NCBI RefSeq assembly: GCF_000344135.1
Contig: NZ_BAOP01000013.1
Location: forward strand, 88,394-152,393
From: Gordonia malaquae NBRC 108250
GTDB taxonomy: Bacteria; Actinomycetota; Actinomycetes; Mycobacteriales; Mycobacteriaceae
Length of the DNA: 64,000 nt
Direction of reading: 5' to 3'
The notes under the pieces: generated by a model
The model's input: only the letters and a program-made list of their open reading frames with translations
What the model was told of the DNA's origin: nothing
The model's database searches: none
Part shown: positions 55,548-63,219 of the stretch, piece by piece
Layout of the letters: every line of letters starts with the position of its first letter
How positions within the stretch are numbered: position 1 is the stretch's first letter
Position numbers and translations under genes: made by a program

Positions 55548-56726
55548 TCAGCCTCCCGAATGCATGATCTCGGCGCCTTCGGGGACGATGTCCTCCTCCG
55601 GATCGTCGAGCCACCCTTCGGGCAGCGCGACCGATGCGGGGGACCCCTGACGCCCGCGCGGACCGTGCGCATCGCGCGGGAACGGCGTGTCGGCAGGCAG
55701 GGTGTCGATGAGTCGCCGCAGGTCGTCCATGGTTTTCACGAGCGACAGCTGCGAGCGGAGGTCGCCGCCCGCCGGGAAGCCGCGGAGATACCAGGCGATG
55801 TGCTTGCGCATCTCGCGCATACCCTTGTCCTCGCCGTGGTGTGCGGCGAGCAGGGTTCCGTGGCGGAACATGATCTGGCCCACTTCGCCCAGATTCGGCG
55901 CTGTCGGGGCGTCGACGCCGCGGAGTCGGGCCGAGAGTTCAGCGAACAGCCATGGCCGTCCGAGGCAGCCTCGGCCGATCACAACACCGTCGCAGCCCGT
56001 CTGCTGCATCATCGCGACGGCGTCGTCGGCCTCGAAGATGTCGCCGTTGCCGAGCACTGGAACCGTCGTCACGTGCTCTTTGAGGCGTGCGATCTCATCC
56101 CACACCGCGGTGCCCGAATAGCGCTGGGATGCGGTCCGTGCGTGAAGGGCGACGGCCTGCGCGCCCTCGTCAGCTGCGATGCGCCCGGCGTCGAGGTGCG
56201 TGTGGTGCTCGTCGTCGATCCCGATGCGGAACTTGACGGTCACCGGGATGTCGGTGCCTTCGGTGGCGCGGACAGCGGCGGCGACGATGTTGCGGAACAA
56301 GCGGCGCTTGTATGGGATCGCCGATCCGCCGCCACGTTTGGTGACCTTGGGGACCGGGCAGCCGAAGTTCATGTCGATGTGGTCGGCGAGGTTCTCGTCG
56401 ACGATCATCTTCGCGGCCTTGTAGGTGTACTCCGGGTCGACCGTGTACAGCTGCATGGACCGCGGCGTCTCCGTCGGGTCGAACGTCGTCATGTGCATTG
56501 TGACGGGATGACGCTCCACGAGCGCGCGGGCCGTCACCATCTCGCACACGTACAGGCCGGACACGGTGCCCGTCCGCTCAGCTTCGAGTTCGCGACACAA
56601 CACACGGAAGGCGACGTTGGTGACGCCTGCCATCGGTGCGAGCACCACTGGGCTGGCGAGTTCGATCGGGCCGATACGCAACGGATCCCGACCGGTCAGG
56701 AAGTCCGGTCGGGATGTCGTCGGCAA
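55548..56726 (-). CDS. dusB: tRNA-dihydrouridine synthase DusB
   Basis: FMN enzyme that reduces uridine to dihydrouridine in tRNA. The 392-residue protein has the early VLAPMAGVTNVAFR, DMNFGCPVPKVTKRGGGSA with the active-site Cys, and GNGDIFEADDA. The TTG 56726 start is accepted because no ATG/GTG gives a better N-terminus; it is 11 nt after the desA stop, in one operon. Confidence 0.92.
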   Translation of the reverse strand: MPTTSRPDFLTGRDPLRIGPIELASPVVLAPMAGVTNVAFRVLCRELEAERTGTVSGLYVCEMVTARALVERHPVTMHMTTFDPTETPRSMQLYTVDPEYTYKAAKMIVDENLADHIDMNFGCPVPKVTKRGGGSAIPYKRRLFRNIVAAAVRATEGTDIPVTVKFRIGIDDEHHTHLDAGRIAADEGAQAVALHARTASQRYSGTAVWDEIARLKEHVTTVPVLGNGDIFEADDAVAMMQQTGCDGVVIGRGCLGRPWLFAELSARLRGVDAPTAPNLGEVGQIMFRHGTLLAAHHGEDKGMREMRKHIAWYLRGFPAGGDLRSQLSLVKTMDDLRRLIDTLPADTPFPRDAHGPRGRQGSPASVALPEGWLDDPEEDIVPEGAEIMHSGG

Positions 56727-56737
56727 TGTTGCGGTGC

Positions 56738-57730
56738 TCAGGATGCTTGCTGCTCCCGCTTGCGGGCCTCACGGGCCAGGGCGCGGTCGCGCATCTCTTC
56801 GAAGCGGGTCGCGTCCTTGTCGAGTTGGTCGAGGAATGCCGCGAGCTCCTCGCGAGTCTGCTCACCCTTCGGTCCGAAGTCGGTGCGCTCGAAGACGTTC
56901 CACTTGCGCAGGACCGGCTGGATCACCTCTTCGAGGTGCTGGCGGAGGTCGTAGATGCCGTGCTTGGCCATCAGGACGCCGTGGCGGCGGAAGTTCGGCA
57001 TTCCTGCGCCGGGCATCTGGAAGTTGGTGACGATGTCGGCCACCGCGCGAAGCGTCTGGTCGGGTGCGATGTCCATGCCCGCACCACAGATGTTGCGGTA
57101 GAAGATCATGTGCAGGTTCTCGTCGGCCGCGATGCGCTGAAGCATGCGGTCGGCGACGGGATCGTTGCAGGCCTTGCCGGTGTTGCGATGGCTCACGCGG
57201 GTCGCGAGCTCCTGGAACGTCACGTAGGCGACGGAGTGCAGGAGGCCGATCTCTTCACCGTTGGCGGCCATTTCGTCGGCGCGATCCGCTGCTGCGAGCA
57301 TCGGGTCGTACCCGTTGGTCATGTGGATCATGCGCGCCTCTTCGAGCGCGTTGGGGTCGACGCCGCGTGTCACGACGAGGTAGTCGCGCATCGCGATGCC
57401 GTGGCGGTTCTCCTCGGCGGTCCAGCGGCCGACCCAGTGGCCCCACGCGGAGTCCATCGAGAAGTTGTCGGCGATCACGCGGTGGTACGAGGGCAGGTTG
57501 TCCTCGGTCAGCAGGTTCGTGATCATCGCGGCCTTGGCGACGTCGTCGAGCTTGGAGTCTTCGGGGTCGTAGTCCTTGCCGCCGAGCTCGGCGAAGTTGC
57601 GGCCCTCGTCCCACGGCACGTAGTCGTGCGGGTTCCAGTCGCGCGCCATCTTCAGGTGGCGGTTGACGTTGTTCTCGGCGATCGGCTCCAGCTCCCGGAG
57701 CAGCTCGAGTTGAGTCAGTTCGCGTGCCAT
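56738..57730 (-). CDS. desA1: Acyl-ACP desaturase DesA1-like
   Basis: A di-iron fatty-acyl desaturase needed in mycolate precursor synthesis. The 330-residue protein shows the two iron motifs EENRH (around residue 107) and DENLH (around 197). Position next to dusB and the LCP gene equals Rv0824c, desA1. A minus-strand TAGCCT at 57812-57817 would give a leader of about 75 nt. Confidence 0.9.
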   Translation of the reverse strand: MARELTQLELLRELEPIAENNVNRHLKMARDWNPHDYVPWDEGRNFAELGGKDYDPEDSKLDDVAKAAMITNLLTEDNLPSYHRVIADNFSMDSAWGHWVGRWTAEENRHGIAMRDYLVVTRGVDPNALEEARMIHMTNGYDPMLAAADRADEMAANGEEIGLLHSVAYVTFQELATRVSHRNTGKACNDPVADRMLQRIAADENLHMIFYRNICGAGMDIAPDQTLRAVADIVTNFQMPGAGMPNFRRHGVLMAKHGIYDLRQHLEEVIQPVLRKWNVFERTDFGPKGEQTREELAAFLDQLDKDATRFEEMRDRALAREARKREQQAS

Positions 57731-58024
57731 CGGTGATTCCTCCGGTCGGTTCGGTGCGTCGGTCGGGCGGCGGTGCCGCCGCGGGGAGCGTCGACGTGCG
57801 CGTATCCCTTCAGGCTACGTCACGGTCGTAACGGTCCCAAGTCCATCTGTCACGGGTTTCATCGCTCAGTGCCGCGTCTATGTTACGGATGAGTAGCTTG
57901 CGGTTACGCGATCGTAGGTTCGCGCCCGTCCCTGATCCTTGACCCGTCCCGCCTTATCCTTGAGCGGCTCTCCCCCTGATCCTTGAGCGGATCTCCCCCG
58001 ATCCTTGAGCGGAGTCGAAAGGAA
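57731..58024. other. desA1 upstream region and repeat array
   Basis: No gene is seen. The left part is the desA1 leader and promoter (minus-strand -10 TAGCCT at 57812-57817). GTTACG-type half repeats lie at 57881-57912. The right part, 57931-58022, is an array of the interspersed repeat running up to the zeta-toxin stop codon. Confidence 0.5.
57931..58022 (+). repeat. Array of four GATCCTTGAGCGG units
   Basis: Four degenerate units of about 23-24 bp (GATCCTTGACCC, TATCCTTGAGCGGCTC, GATCCTTGAGCGGATC, GATCCTTGAGCGGAGTCGAA). Only the last has the full AGTCGAAAGG end. It marks the edge between the conserved backbone and the accessory tail. Confidence 0.75.
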
Positions 58025-58612
58025 TCAGCCCTCCGTCAACGCCCGCAGCGGCTCTGGTGTCCACGCAGGCCATGCCGGTGGTGATATCGCGGACCCTTGT
58101 GAGAACTCGGCGAGGGTCGCCATCGTGGATTGCGAATTGTCGTAGACGTACGCGGCGTCAGCTCGGCTGATCGCAGTGGCGACGAGTGGCCAGAGCCGCT
58201 GGAATCGGGATCGGATCTTCTCTGGTGGCACGCTATGCCCACCTGATTCGACGCGGGTCACGACTCGCTGAAGCGCCAGGTGTTCGGGAATCACTACAAC
58301 GTGGACGTGGACTACGAATCCTGCGTCGTGGGCACTTGCGATCAAATCGAGTTTGGACGGATGAGAGAACACCGTCTCGGCGATCAAAGGCCGCCCTGCT
58401 GCGATCAGAGCATCACGAGTTCGCTCGGCGATTCGCGCTGCGTCGTACGAGTGCTCTTCGGCCGCATGTGGCCAGCGCTTCTTGGCGATCTCGTCTGCGT
58501 TCACGAACACCGATCCGAAGAGGATCGGTTGCAGATGATTGGCGATCAGTGTCGATTTGCCCGCGCCGTTGCACCCGACCACGAGGTCGAGTCGCGGGCG
58601 AGGGTTGTTCAT
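58025..58612 (-). CDS. Zeta-toxin-like P-loop kinase
   Basis: A 195-residue P-loop protein of the zeta toxin/UDP-GlcNAc kinase superfamily: Walker A GCNGAGKST (residues 13-21), then VNADEIAK, and RRAD-type positions later. The lone ATPase plus upstream ParD-like partner is the pattern of a toxin-antitoxin pair. Its ATG overlaps the partner's stop (ATGA). Toxicity is inferred, not shown. Confidence 0.75.
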   Translation of the reverse strand: MNNPRPRLDLVVGCNGAGKSTLIANHLQPILFGSVFVNADEIAKKRWPHAAEEHSYDAARIAERTRDALIAAGRPLIAETVFSHPSKLDLIASAHDAGFVVHVHVVVIPEHLALQRVVTRVESGGHSVPPEKIRSRFQRLWPLVATAISRADAAYVYDNSQSTMATLAEFSQGSAISPPAWPAWTPEPLRALTEG

Positions 58613-59025
58613 ACGTCAGCGGCGAGTAGGGCCTCGGTGCCGTCGGTGCCGAGTTCTATGAGCCGGCCATCGTCGTCGAGGTACACCGACCTGAACCCTG
58701 CTTCAGCTCGCTCGGCGGGGACGTTGGTCGAGGCGAGACTCTCGGCGACGCGTGCTGGAAACTCGGCGTCGAAAGCAATTGCCTCGTCGGCGGTGAGGGA
58801 CTGCCTTTCGAGTCTCCCTGCCAATGCGGCCTCCACTCGACTACGGGATGAGGAGGATGCGGCGGTGAATGAACGGCCGATCTTTGCCCAGTACTCCAAC
58901 TGTTGCCGTGCAGATCGGTTCTCGACCTCCCCGACCGCTTGCGCGGACTCGAAGAGCTCCGCGGAGAATCGTGTCGCGCGGTCGGCGGCCTTCTTCTTGG
59001 TATGGCCGGTGGGTACTGCTGTCAT
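58609..59025 (-). CDS. ParD-like antitoxin
   Basis: A 138-residue protein with the N-terminal ParD-like block (TKKKAADRATRFSAELFESAQAVGE, then NRSARQQLEYWAKIGR). It probably binds DNA and neutralises the downstream kinase. ATG 59025 follows GGAGGTCACC, a strong ribosome site; the longer frame crosses the operator and is rejected. Confidence 0.75.
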   Translation of the reverse strand: MTAVPTGHTKKKAADRATRFSAELFESAQAVGEVENRSARQQLEYWAKIGRSFTAASSSSRSRVEAALAGRLERQSLTADEAIAFDAEFPARVAESLASTNVPAERAEAGFRSVYLDDDGRLIELGTDGTEALLAADV

Positions 59026-59034
59026 GGTGACCTC

Positions 59035-59060
59035 CGTTGCAGGTTGCAACGCCAATGCTA
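59035..59060 (-). promoter_or_regulatory. Promoter and palindromic operator of the toxin-antitoxin operon
   Basis: CGTTGCA-GGT-TGCAACG (59035-59051) is a perfect 7-bp inverted repeat just downstream of the minus-strand -10 TAGCAT (59055-59060). This is the layout expected for antitoxin autorepression. Confidence 0.6.
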
Positions 59061-59135
59061 CGCCGTCTCTACAGGGCTGTCACCAGCGTGTTCATATCTG
59101 TGGACACCTGATTCCACCCGGCGCGTAGTCCACAG

Positions 59136-60005
59136 TCAGTCGTCGCCGAGGACAGGTTCGGTCGGGAACGGGAGGTGGTTCCACGGAGAGTTTCGCGAGT
59201 CGAGATAGGGGCGGACCCACTCGATGGCGTCGACGACTTCTCGGCCGTACGTGTCGGGATAGGTGACCATCCGCCCTGCCGTGACGCTCAACGCGTACGA
59301 CCGCCACGACGAGTGATTGACAAGGACGCTGTCGCGTGCGGCGAGCGCAACGTTCCGAACGACATGCGGCCCGCCCCAGCCGAAGGCGACGCCCCATCGG
59401 GCGACGTTGCAGACGCGGACGAGGTCGTAGCCGCTGAGCGCTTCGACTTCCTCGTCGGCAGCGAGCAGTCGCGCTGCACGCAGCTGCTGCTCCGCCATGC
59501 GAATGGGGCCGATCGCCTCGATCAGCGCGTCGGCGTAGCCGTCCGGAGCCTCCAGTCGGTCGGACTCGGCGGTGAGTTCGTGCGCCCACGTGTTGTCGTC
59601 GAGCGTGTGGACGTCGCGCCGTCGTTTCGCCGCAGTGCGGATGTCAGCCGCGTGATAGGCGATGCTGTCGCCGTACTGTCCTGCGACGAGGCGGTTCAGC
59701 ACGGTGAACCAGTACTCCTCGTCCTCGATGCCCCAGACCTGAGTCAGGGTCTGCTCCACCTCTCCTGCCGCGGCGAAGTTCCCGAGGTCGGTCAACGAGT
59801 TCCATTTGACGTTCTGTGGCGACGCCATCGGTCCGGAGAGGGACAGGCCTTGTGCGACGGGGCCGTACAGGGTTCCTTGCGGATCCACCGGGATGTCGGC
59901 AGTGGTGTAGTCGCGGTTCACGGCGGCGGCGATGCGCTCGGGGTTGTCGCGGGATCCCCAGACGAGCGGGTCGGCGTCGTCGCGGCGGCGATTGAACAGT
60001 GCCAA
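59136..60005 (-). CDS. DUF1266 paralogue 3
   Basis: A 289-residue protein with a DUF1266-like C-terminal half (LSGYDLVRVCNVARWGVAFGWGG) and the end motif SPWNHLPFPTEP. It shares this end and overall plan with the two genes upstream. No signal or helix. TTG 60005 follows AAAGGACC. Function unknown. Confidence 0.68.
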   Translation of the reverse strand: MALFNRRRDDADPLVWGSRDNPERIAAAVNRDYTTADIPVDPQGTLYGPVAQGLSLSGPMASPQNVKWNSLTDLGNFAAAGEVEQTLTQVWGIEDEEYWFTVLNRLVAGQYGDSIAYHAADIRTAAKRRRDVHTLDDNTWAHELTAESDRLEAPDGYADALIEAIGPIRMAEQQLRAARLLAADEEVEALSGYDLVRVCNVARWGVAFGWGGPHVVRNVALAARDSVLVNHSSWRSYALSVTAGRMVTYPDTYGREVVDAIEWVRPYLDSRNSPWNHLPFPTEPVLGDD

Positions 60006-60036
60006 GGGTGGTCCTTTCAGCGAGCCGACGAGGCGG

Positions 60037-60834
60037 TCACAGTGCGAAGTCGAGGTCGGTCGGGAACGTCAGGTTCCGCCACGGGCTGTCGGCCGCGACC
60101 AACAGTGTCGCGACGGGCGGCAGATAGGTGGTGATCGCCGCGGTGTGGTCATCGGCCTCGAGTGCGAACCCGGCGATCGTCGACGCCGCGTACTCGTTCC
60201 AGTCGACGAAGTGGCGGCCCGCGAGGTCGCGAACCGCGAGGAGGGCTTGACGTACGGCCTGGTAGTCGCCGTAGCCGGAGCTTGAACCCCACCGGGCGAC
60301 CGACACCGCCCACGACAGGCGGTGGCCTGCGACGGAGCGGATCTTGATTCCGGGTTCGAGCAGGCCTGCGCTGGTGAACATCGTCTCGATGTCGTCGACC
60401 GCGGTGATGATCCGGTCGACGGCGTCGTGTGCGTCGTCGGTCTGGTCGGTGTCGTGCAGCCACTCGTGCATCTCGGCGCGCCACCGGCCGGTTGTCGGAG
60501 TCTCGCCGGTCCGCATCAGATCCGCGCGGAATCCGAGGACGGAATCGATGTCGTTGCCGCTCGGATTGAGCGCTTCGCCGAGTGCCGCCGTCCAGTCGTC
60601 TGCGCTGTTGATGCCGTGCTCGGCGAGGAACACTCGTGCGCTGTAGGTCGACACATCGGCGACATCGAGGGAGTTCCACGGCTGGTGCTCGTCCACGCGG
60701 ACCACCGCGCCGAGAGCCAGCGCCTGGGCGAGGTCGTCGTACAGGGGACCTCTCGGGTCGACGGTGATGGTCGATGTCGCGTGGGCACGCAATACCGCCG
60801 GGACATCGGGCAATGGCGTGTGTCTCGGGATCAC
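60037..60834 (-). CDS. DUF1266 paralogue 2
   Basis: A 265-residue protein with ITVDPRGPLYDDLAQALALG at the front and AGHRLSWAVSVARWGSSSGYG in the DUF1266 region, ending SPWRNLTFPTDLDFAL. GTG 60834 overlaps the stop of paralogue 1 (GTGA). The longer open frame is antisense-like and rejected. Confidence 0.65.
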   Translation of the reverse strand: MIPRHTPLPDVPAVLRAHATSTITVDPRGPLYDDLAQALALGAVVRVDEHQPWNSLDVADVSTYSARVFLAEHGINSADDWTAALGEALNPSGNDIDSVLGFRADLMRTGETPTTGRWRAEMHEWLHDTDQTDDAHDAVDRIITAVDDIETMFTSAGLLEPGIKIRSVAGHRLSWAVSVARWGSSSGYGDYQAVRQALLAVRDLAGRHFVDWNEYAASTIAGFALEADDHTAAITTYLPPVATLLVAADSPWRNLTFPTDLDFAL

Positions 60835-61619
60835 GGTGCTGAACGTCCGGGGAACCCGATGTTGGTCCACGGGCTCATCGGGCTGGAGAGCAACGTGCGC
60901 ACGGTGCCGGCGGCGTCGATGTAGTGCGCGTCGGTCGGGTATCCGCCGTACAGGACCGACGAGGCCGCGACGTACGCCGCGCCGAACTGCGCCCACGTCT
61001 GGAACGCGTCGACGTTCGACGCGTTGTGCCCGAGCGCGTCGAGCATCTGCTCGGCCGTGGTCGGATTCGCGTAACCCAGCCGGGCGCCCGCGTACACGAG
61101 GTAGGCGGCGTTGGCGAGATCGTGGGCGAACATCGTGACGATCCGTTCGCCCGGTGGGAGCAGCCCGTCTGTGGCCAGCTGTTGTTCTACGTGAAACGAC
61201 TTCACTGCCTGCCGGACGACGAGGTCGGTCTGCTCGTCGGTCCACGACGACTGCTCCCCGTGCGCGTAGACGGCGGCGACCCATCCGTCGAGATCGAGGT
61301 AGGCGGCGCCGGTTCCTTCGAGCAACTCGTCGCGGATGTCGAGGGCCAGCTCGCCGGGCGTTGCCCGGATGTGTTCGCCGCGGATCAACGAGTCGGTCAC
61401 ATGAAGCCAGGAGTCGGCGCTGGTGATCTGCCACCGGCGCGAGATGTGGAGCTTCTCCTCCACGGTCACGTCGATCCCGCCTCCCGGCCGTTCGGGGCTG
61501 TTCCAGTGCAAACGGAGGCCGGAGGTGATCGGCGCGCTCATCGCGAGCACCGATGCCCGCGGGCCGTGGGTCGGGCCGTTCGACGAGGTGAGGATCGGCG
61601 GATCGAATCCGGAAGTCAT
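60831..61619 (-). CDS. DUF1266-like paralogue 1
   Basis: A 262-residue protein. The family core is MFAHDLANAAYLVYAGARLGYA, and it ends SPMSPWTNIGFPG, the same S-P-W-x-N/H ending as the other two. ATG 61619 follows AGGAGCTG. First gene of a three-gene operon of diverged paralogues. Confidence 0.6.
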   Translation of the reverse strand: MTSGFDPPILTSSNGPTHGPRASVLAMSAPITSGLRLHWNSPERPGGGIDVTVEEKLHISRRWQITSADSWLHVTDSLIRGEHIRATPGELALDIRDELLEGTGAAYLDLDGWVAAVYAHGEQSSWTDEQTDLVVRQAVKSFHVEQQLATDGLLPPGERIVTMFAHDLANAAYLVYAGARLGYANPTTAEQMLDALGHNASNVDAFQTWAQFGAAYVAASSVLYGGYPTDAHYIDAAGTVRTLLSSPMSPWTNIGFPGRSAP

Positions 61620-61754
61620 GGGCAGCTCCTGGGTGGCGATCGCCCGAGGCGGTCCGCGAAGTGGTGAGAATCAGCCCGTGGAACGTAACACTTGTCCGAA
61701 TCGGAGGTCGATCGGATGATCTATGACGAGCGGGCGGACAGTGATCCGGGGTTG

Positions 61755-62075
61755 TCAGGCGTCCAGGAGTTCGTTGGCAACTGCATTCAGCGAACGTCCT
61801 GTGCGCGCGGCGATCTCGGCGAGGCGCCGGTGGACGCGAGGTGTGGTGCGGACGAGGAATTTGCCTGAGTACTCGCGTTGCGAAAGTGGAGTCGGGCTGT
61901 CCTCTCCGAGGTCTGCGACAGCGTCGGCGACCGCATCGCGGATTCCTTCGAGGGCCTCGACTTGCGTGCTCGCGAGCCAGGACAGGCTGGGGAACTCATC
62001 GACGAGTCCGACATGCTCCTGGTCCTCTTCCGACCATGTGACCCGGTAACTGTATTGCTCTGCTGTCCACGTCAT
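61755..62075 (-). CDS. hicB: HicB-type antitoxin
   Basis: A 106-residue protein: a partial RNase-H-like HicB fold (YSYRVTWSEEDQEHVGLVDEFPSLSWLA) and a C-terminal ribbon-helix-helix (VHRRLAEIAARTGRSLNAVANELL). It would neutralise HicA and repress the operon. ATG 62075 overlaps the end of the hicA remnant by 4 nt. The gene is intact although its toxin is broken. Confidence 0.82.
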   Translation of the reverse strand: MTWTAEQYSYRVTWSEEDQEHVGLVDEFPSLSWLASTQVEALEGIRDAVADAVADLGEDSPTPLSQREYSGKFLVRTTPRVHRRLAEIAARTGRSLNAVANELLDA

Positions 62076-62342
62076 AGTTCGTCCTCCATGCGATCGATCG
62101 CCGCCAGTATCTGGCGGACCTGGTAGGCCTTCGCTTTGCCGTTCCGGCCCTCTTGGATGACCGTTCTGCTCCCCGAGCGCAGTCGAGGGGTCGCCGCCCC
62201 ATGGCATTGCGTAGACGTGGTGGCTTGTTCCGCTATTGCGGGGTAGGCCGAACAGGGAGTCGCATACGGCCTTGACCTGTTCGAACCTGACACCCTTAGG
62301 GTTGTTTCGCATCATCGCGATGACTTTCGAGTGCTTACTCAT
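62072..62342 (-). pseudogene. hicA: hicA toxin gene interrupted by an interspersed repeat
   Basis: The first 52 codons read as HicA (MSKHSKVIAMMRNNPKGVRF, then SGTSHHVYAMPWGGDP). After a repeat copy the family continues only in another frame (TVIQEGRNGKAKAYQVRQ to IDRMEDEL), ending in the normal ATGA overlap with hicB. About 22 nt separate the two parts, a net +1 shift. The original frame runs on into hicB. Sequencing error seems unlikely because the junction is exactly the repeat. Confidence 0.78.
62169..62190 (+). repeat. Interspersed repeat inside hicA
   Basis: CTCCCCGAGCGCAGTCGAGG, with GG following, at the point where the hicA frame breaks. Confidence 0.78.
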
Positions 62343-62578
62343 CGTAGCTCGATATCACCTGTGGTACTAGACCGTTTTGCTGAGCCTGCTGCCGGCAGGG
62401 TGGGTGAGCTGTACGAGGGGTGTATCCGAGCGTCATGACGGCCTCCGTTGCACGATTGCAGTCACGGTAGAAGGCTGCGGAGGGGGTTTGGCCGGGGGAA
62501 CGCATCTGTGGACGGCGTCGAGCCGGTGGTCGGGTTGTCCACACGGGTCAGGCGCGCCGCTAAGGTGAATCGCTTGTT
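62343..62578. other. Gene-free stretch upstream of hicA
   Basis: No gene supported. A stretch near 62432-62465 (CATGACGGCCTCCGTTGCAC...) recalls the ribosome-site and operator region of the ParD-like gene (59023-59051) and may be a decayed relic of such a unit. Confidence 0.35.
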
Positions 62579-63106
62579 CTATGACGAGCGCGGGGACCGC
62601 GGCGCGAACATCTTGCCGAAGGTCTCCATCCACTGTTGTGCCGGTTCGTCGAGGGTTCCGAGTTCAGCTGCGCGTTGACACCACTGGTAGGTCATCTGCC
62701 CGAACTTCATTGGGTTGTAGATGTCCTCTTCGCGGCTCCACAGGCCGTCTCCCGCGTAGGTCAGGATCGTCATGTTGGTCGCGGTGAAGACGGATCCGTC
62801 GCCGGGGTCGCGCATCGGATTGTCGATCTCGCAGATCACGCGGCCGGTCTCGGGGTCGGAGACGTGCCAGAGTGACGGGTACTCGGCCATGTGGCTGCCG
62901 GGGAACGCGAACATGGTCTTCTTGACCCACGTGCGGATCGCCTCGCGGCCCTTCATAGTGCCGTACGCGTGCTCGACGTAGTCGGCGTCCTCGGTGAACT
63001 GATCGGCCCAGACGTCCCAGTCGTCGCTGATTGCGACCTCGGCGGTGGTCTTCTGGAACTGGGCGAACGCAGCATCGAGCTCGTCGGCGGTGAAGCGGGG
63101 AGTCAT
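62579..63106 (-). CDS. SnoaL/NTF2-like protein
   Basis: A 175-residue protein of the NTF2/SnoaL-like cone fold: WADQFTEDADYVEHAYGTMKGREAI is the characteristic start, followed by VICEIDNPMRDPGDGS. Such proteins are isomerases, dehydratases or ligand binders; no substrate can be named. A TACGAT -10 (63115-63120, minus strand) lies 8 nt before ATG 63106. Confidence 0.75.
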   Translation of the reverse strand: MTPRFTADELDAAFAQFQKTTAEVAISDDWDVWADQFTEDADYVEHAYGTMKGREAIRTWVKKTMFAFPGSHMAEYPSLWHVSDPETGRVICEIDNPMRDPGDGSVFTATNMTILTYAGDGLWSREEDIYNPMKFGQMTYQWCQRAAELGTLDEPAQQWMETFGKMFAPRSPRSS

Positions 63107-63219
63107 GACTGCCGATCGTAGGTGGGCGAGCGCGAAGAATGAAGGGGTTCAGGCGGTTTCGTCTCGCGATTCCCGCGATTGTGCTGGATGCGTCTGCTCC
63201 TGGAGCGAGTCTGGGCGGA

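Noticed and set aside
61755..62342. Single HicA-HicB fusion protein in one frame
   Set aside because: The middle part is repeat-derived and non-family; the true HicA C-terminus lies in another frame and overlaps hicB in the usual way.
62335..62544. Minus-strand 69-codon frame upstream of hicA
   Set aside because: No promoter, no family features; composition looks non-coding.
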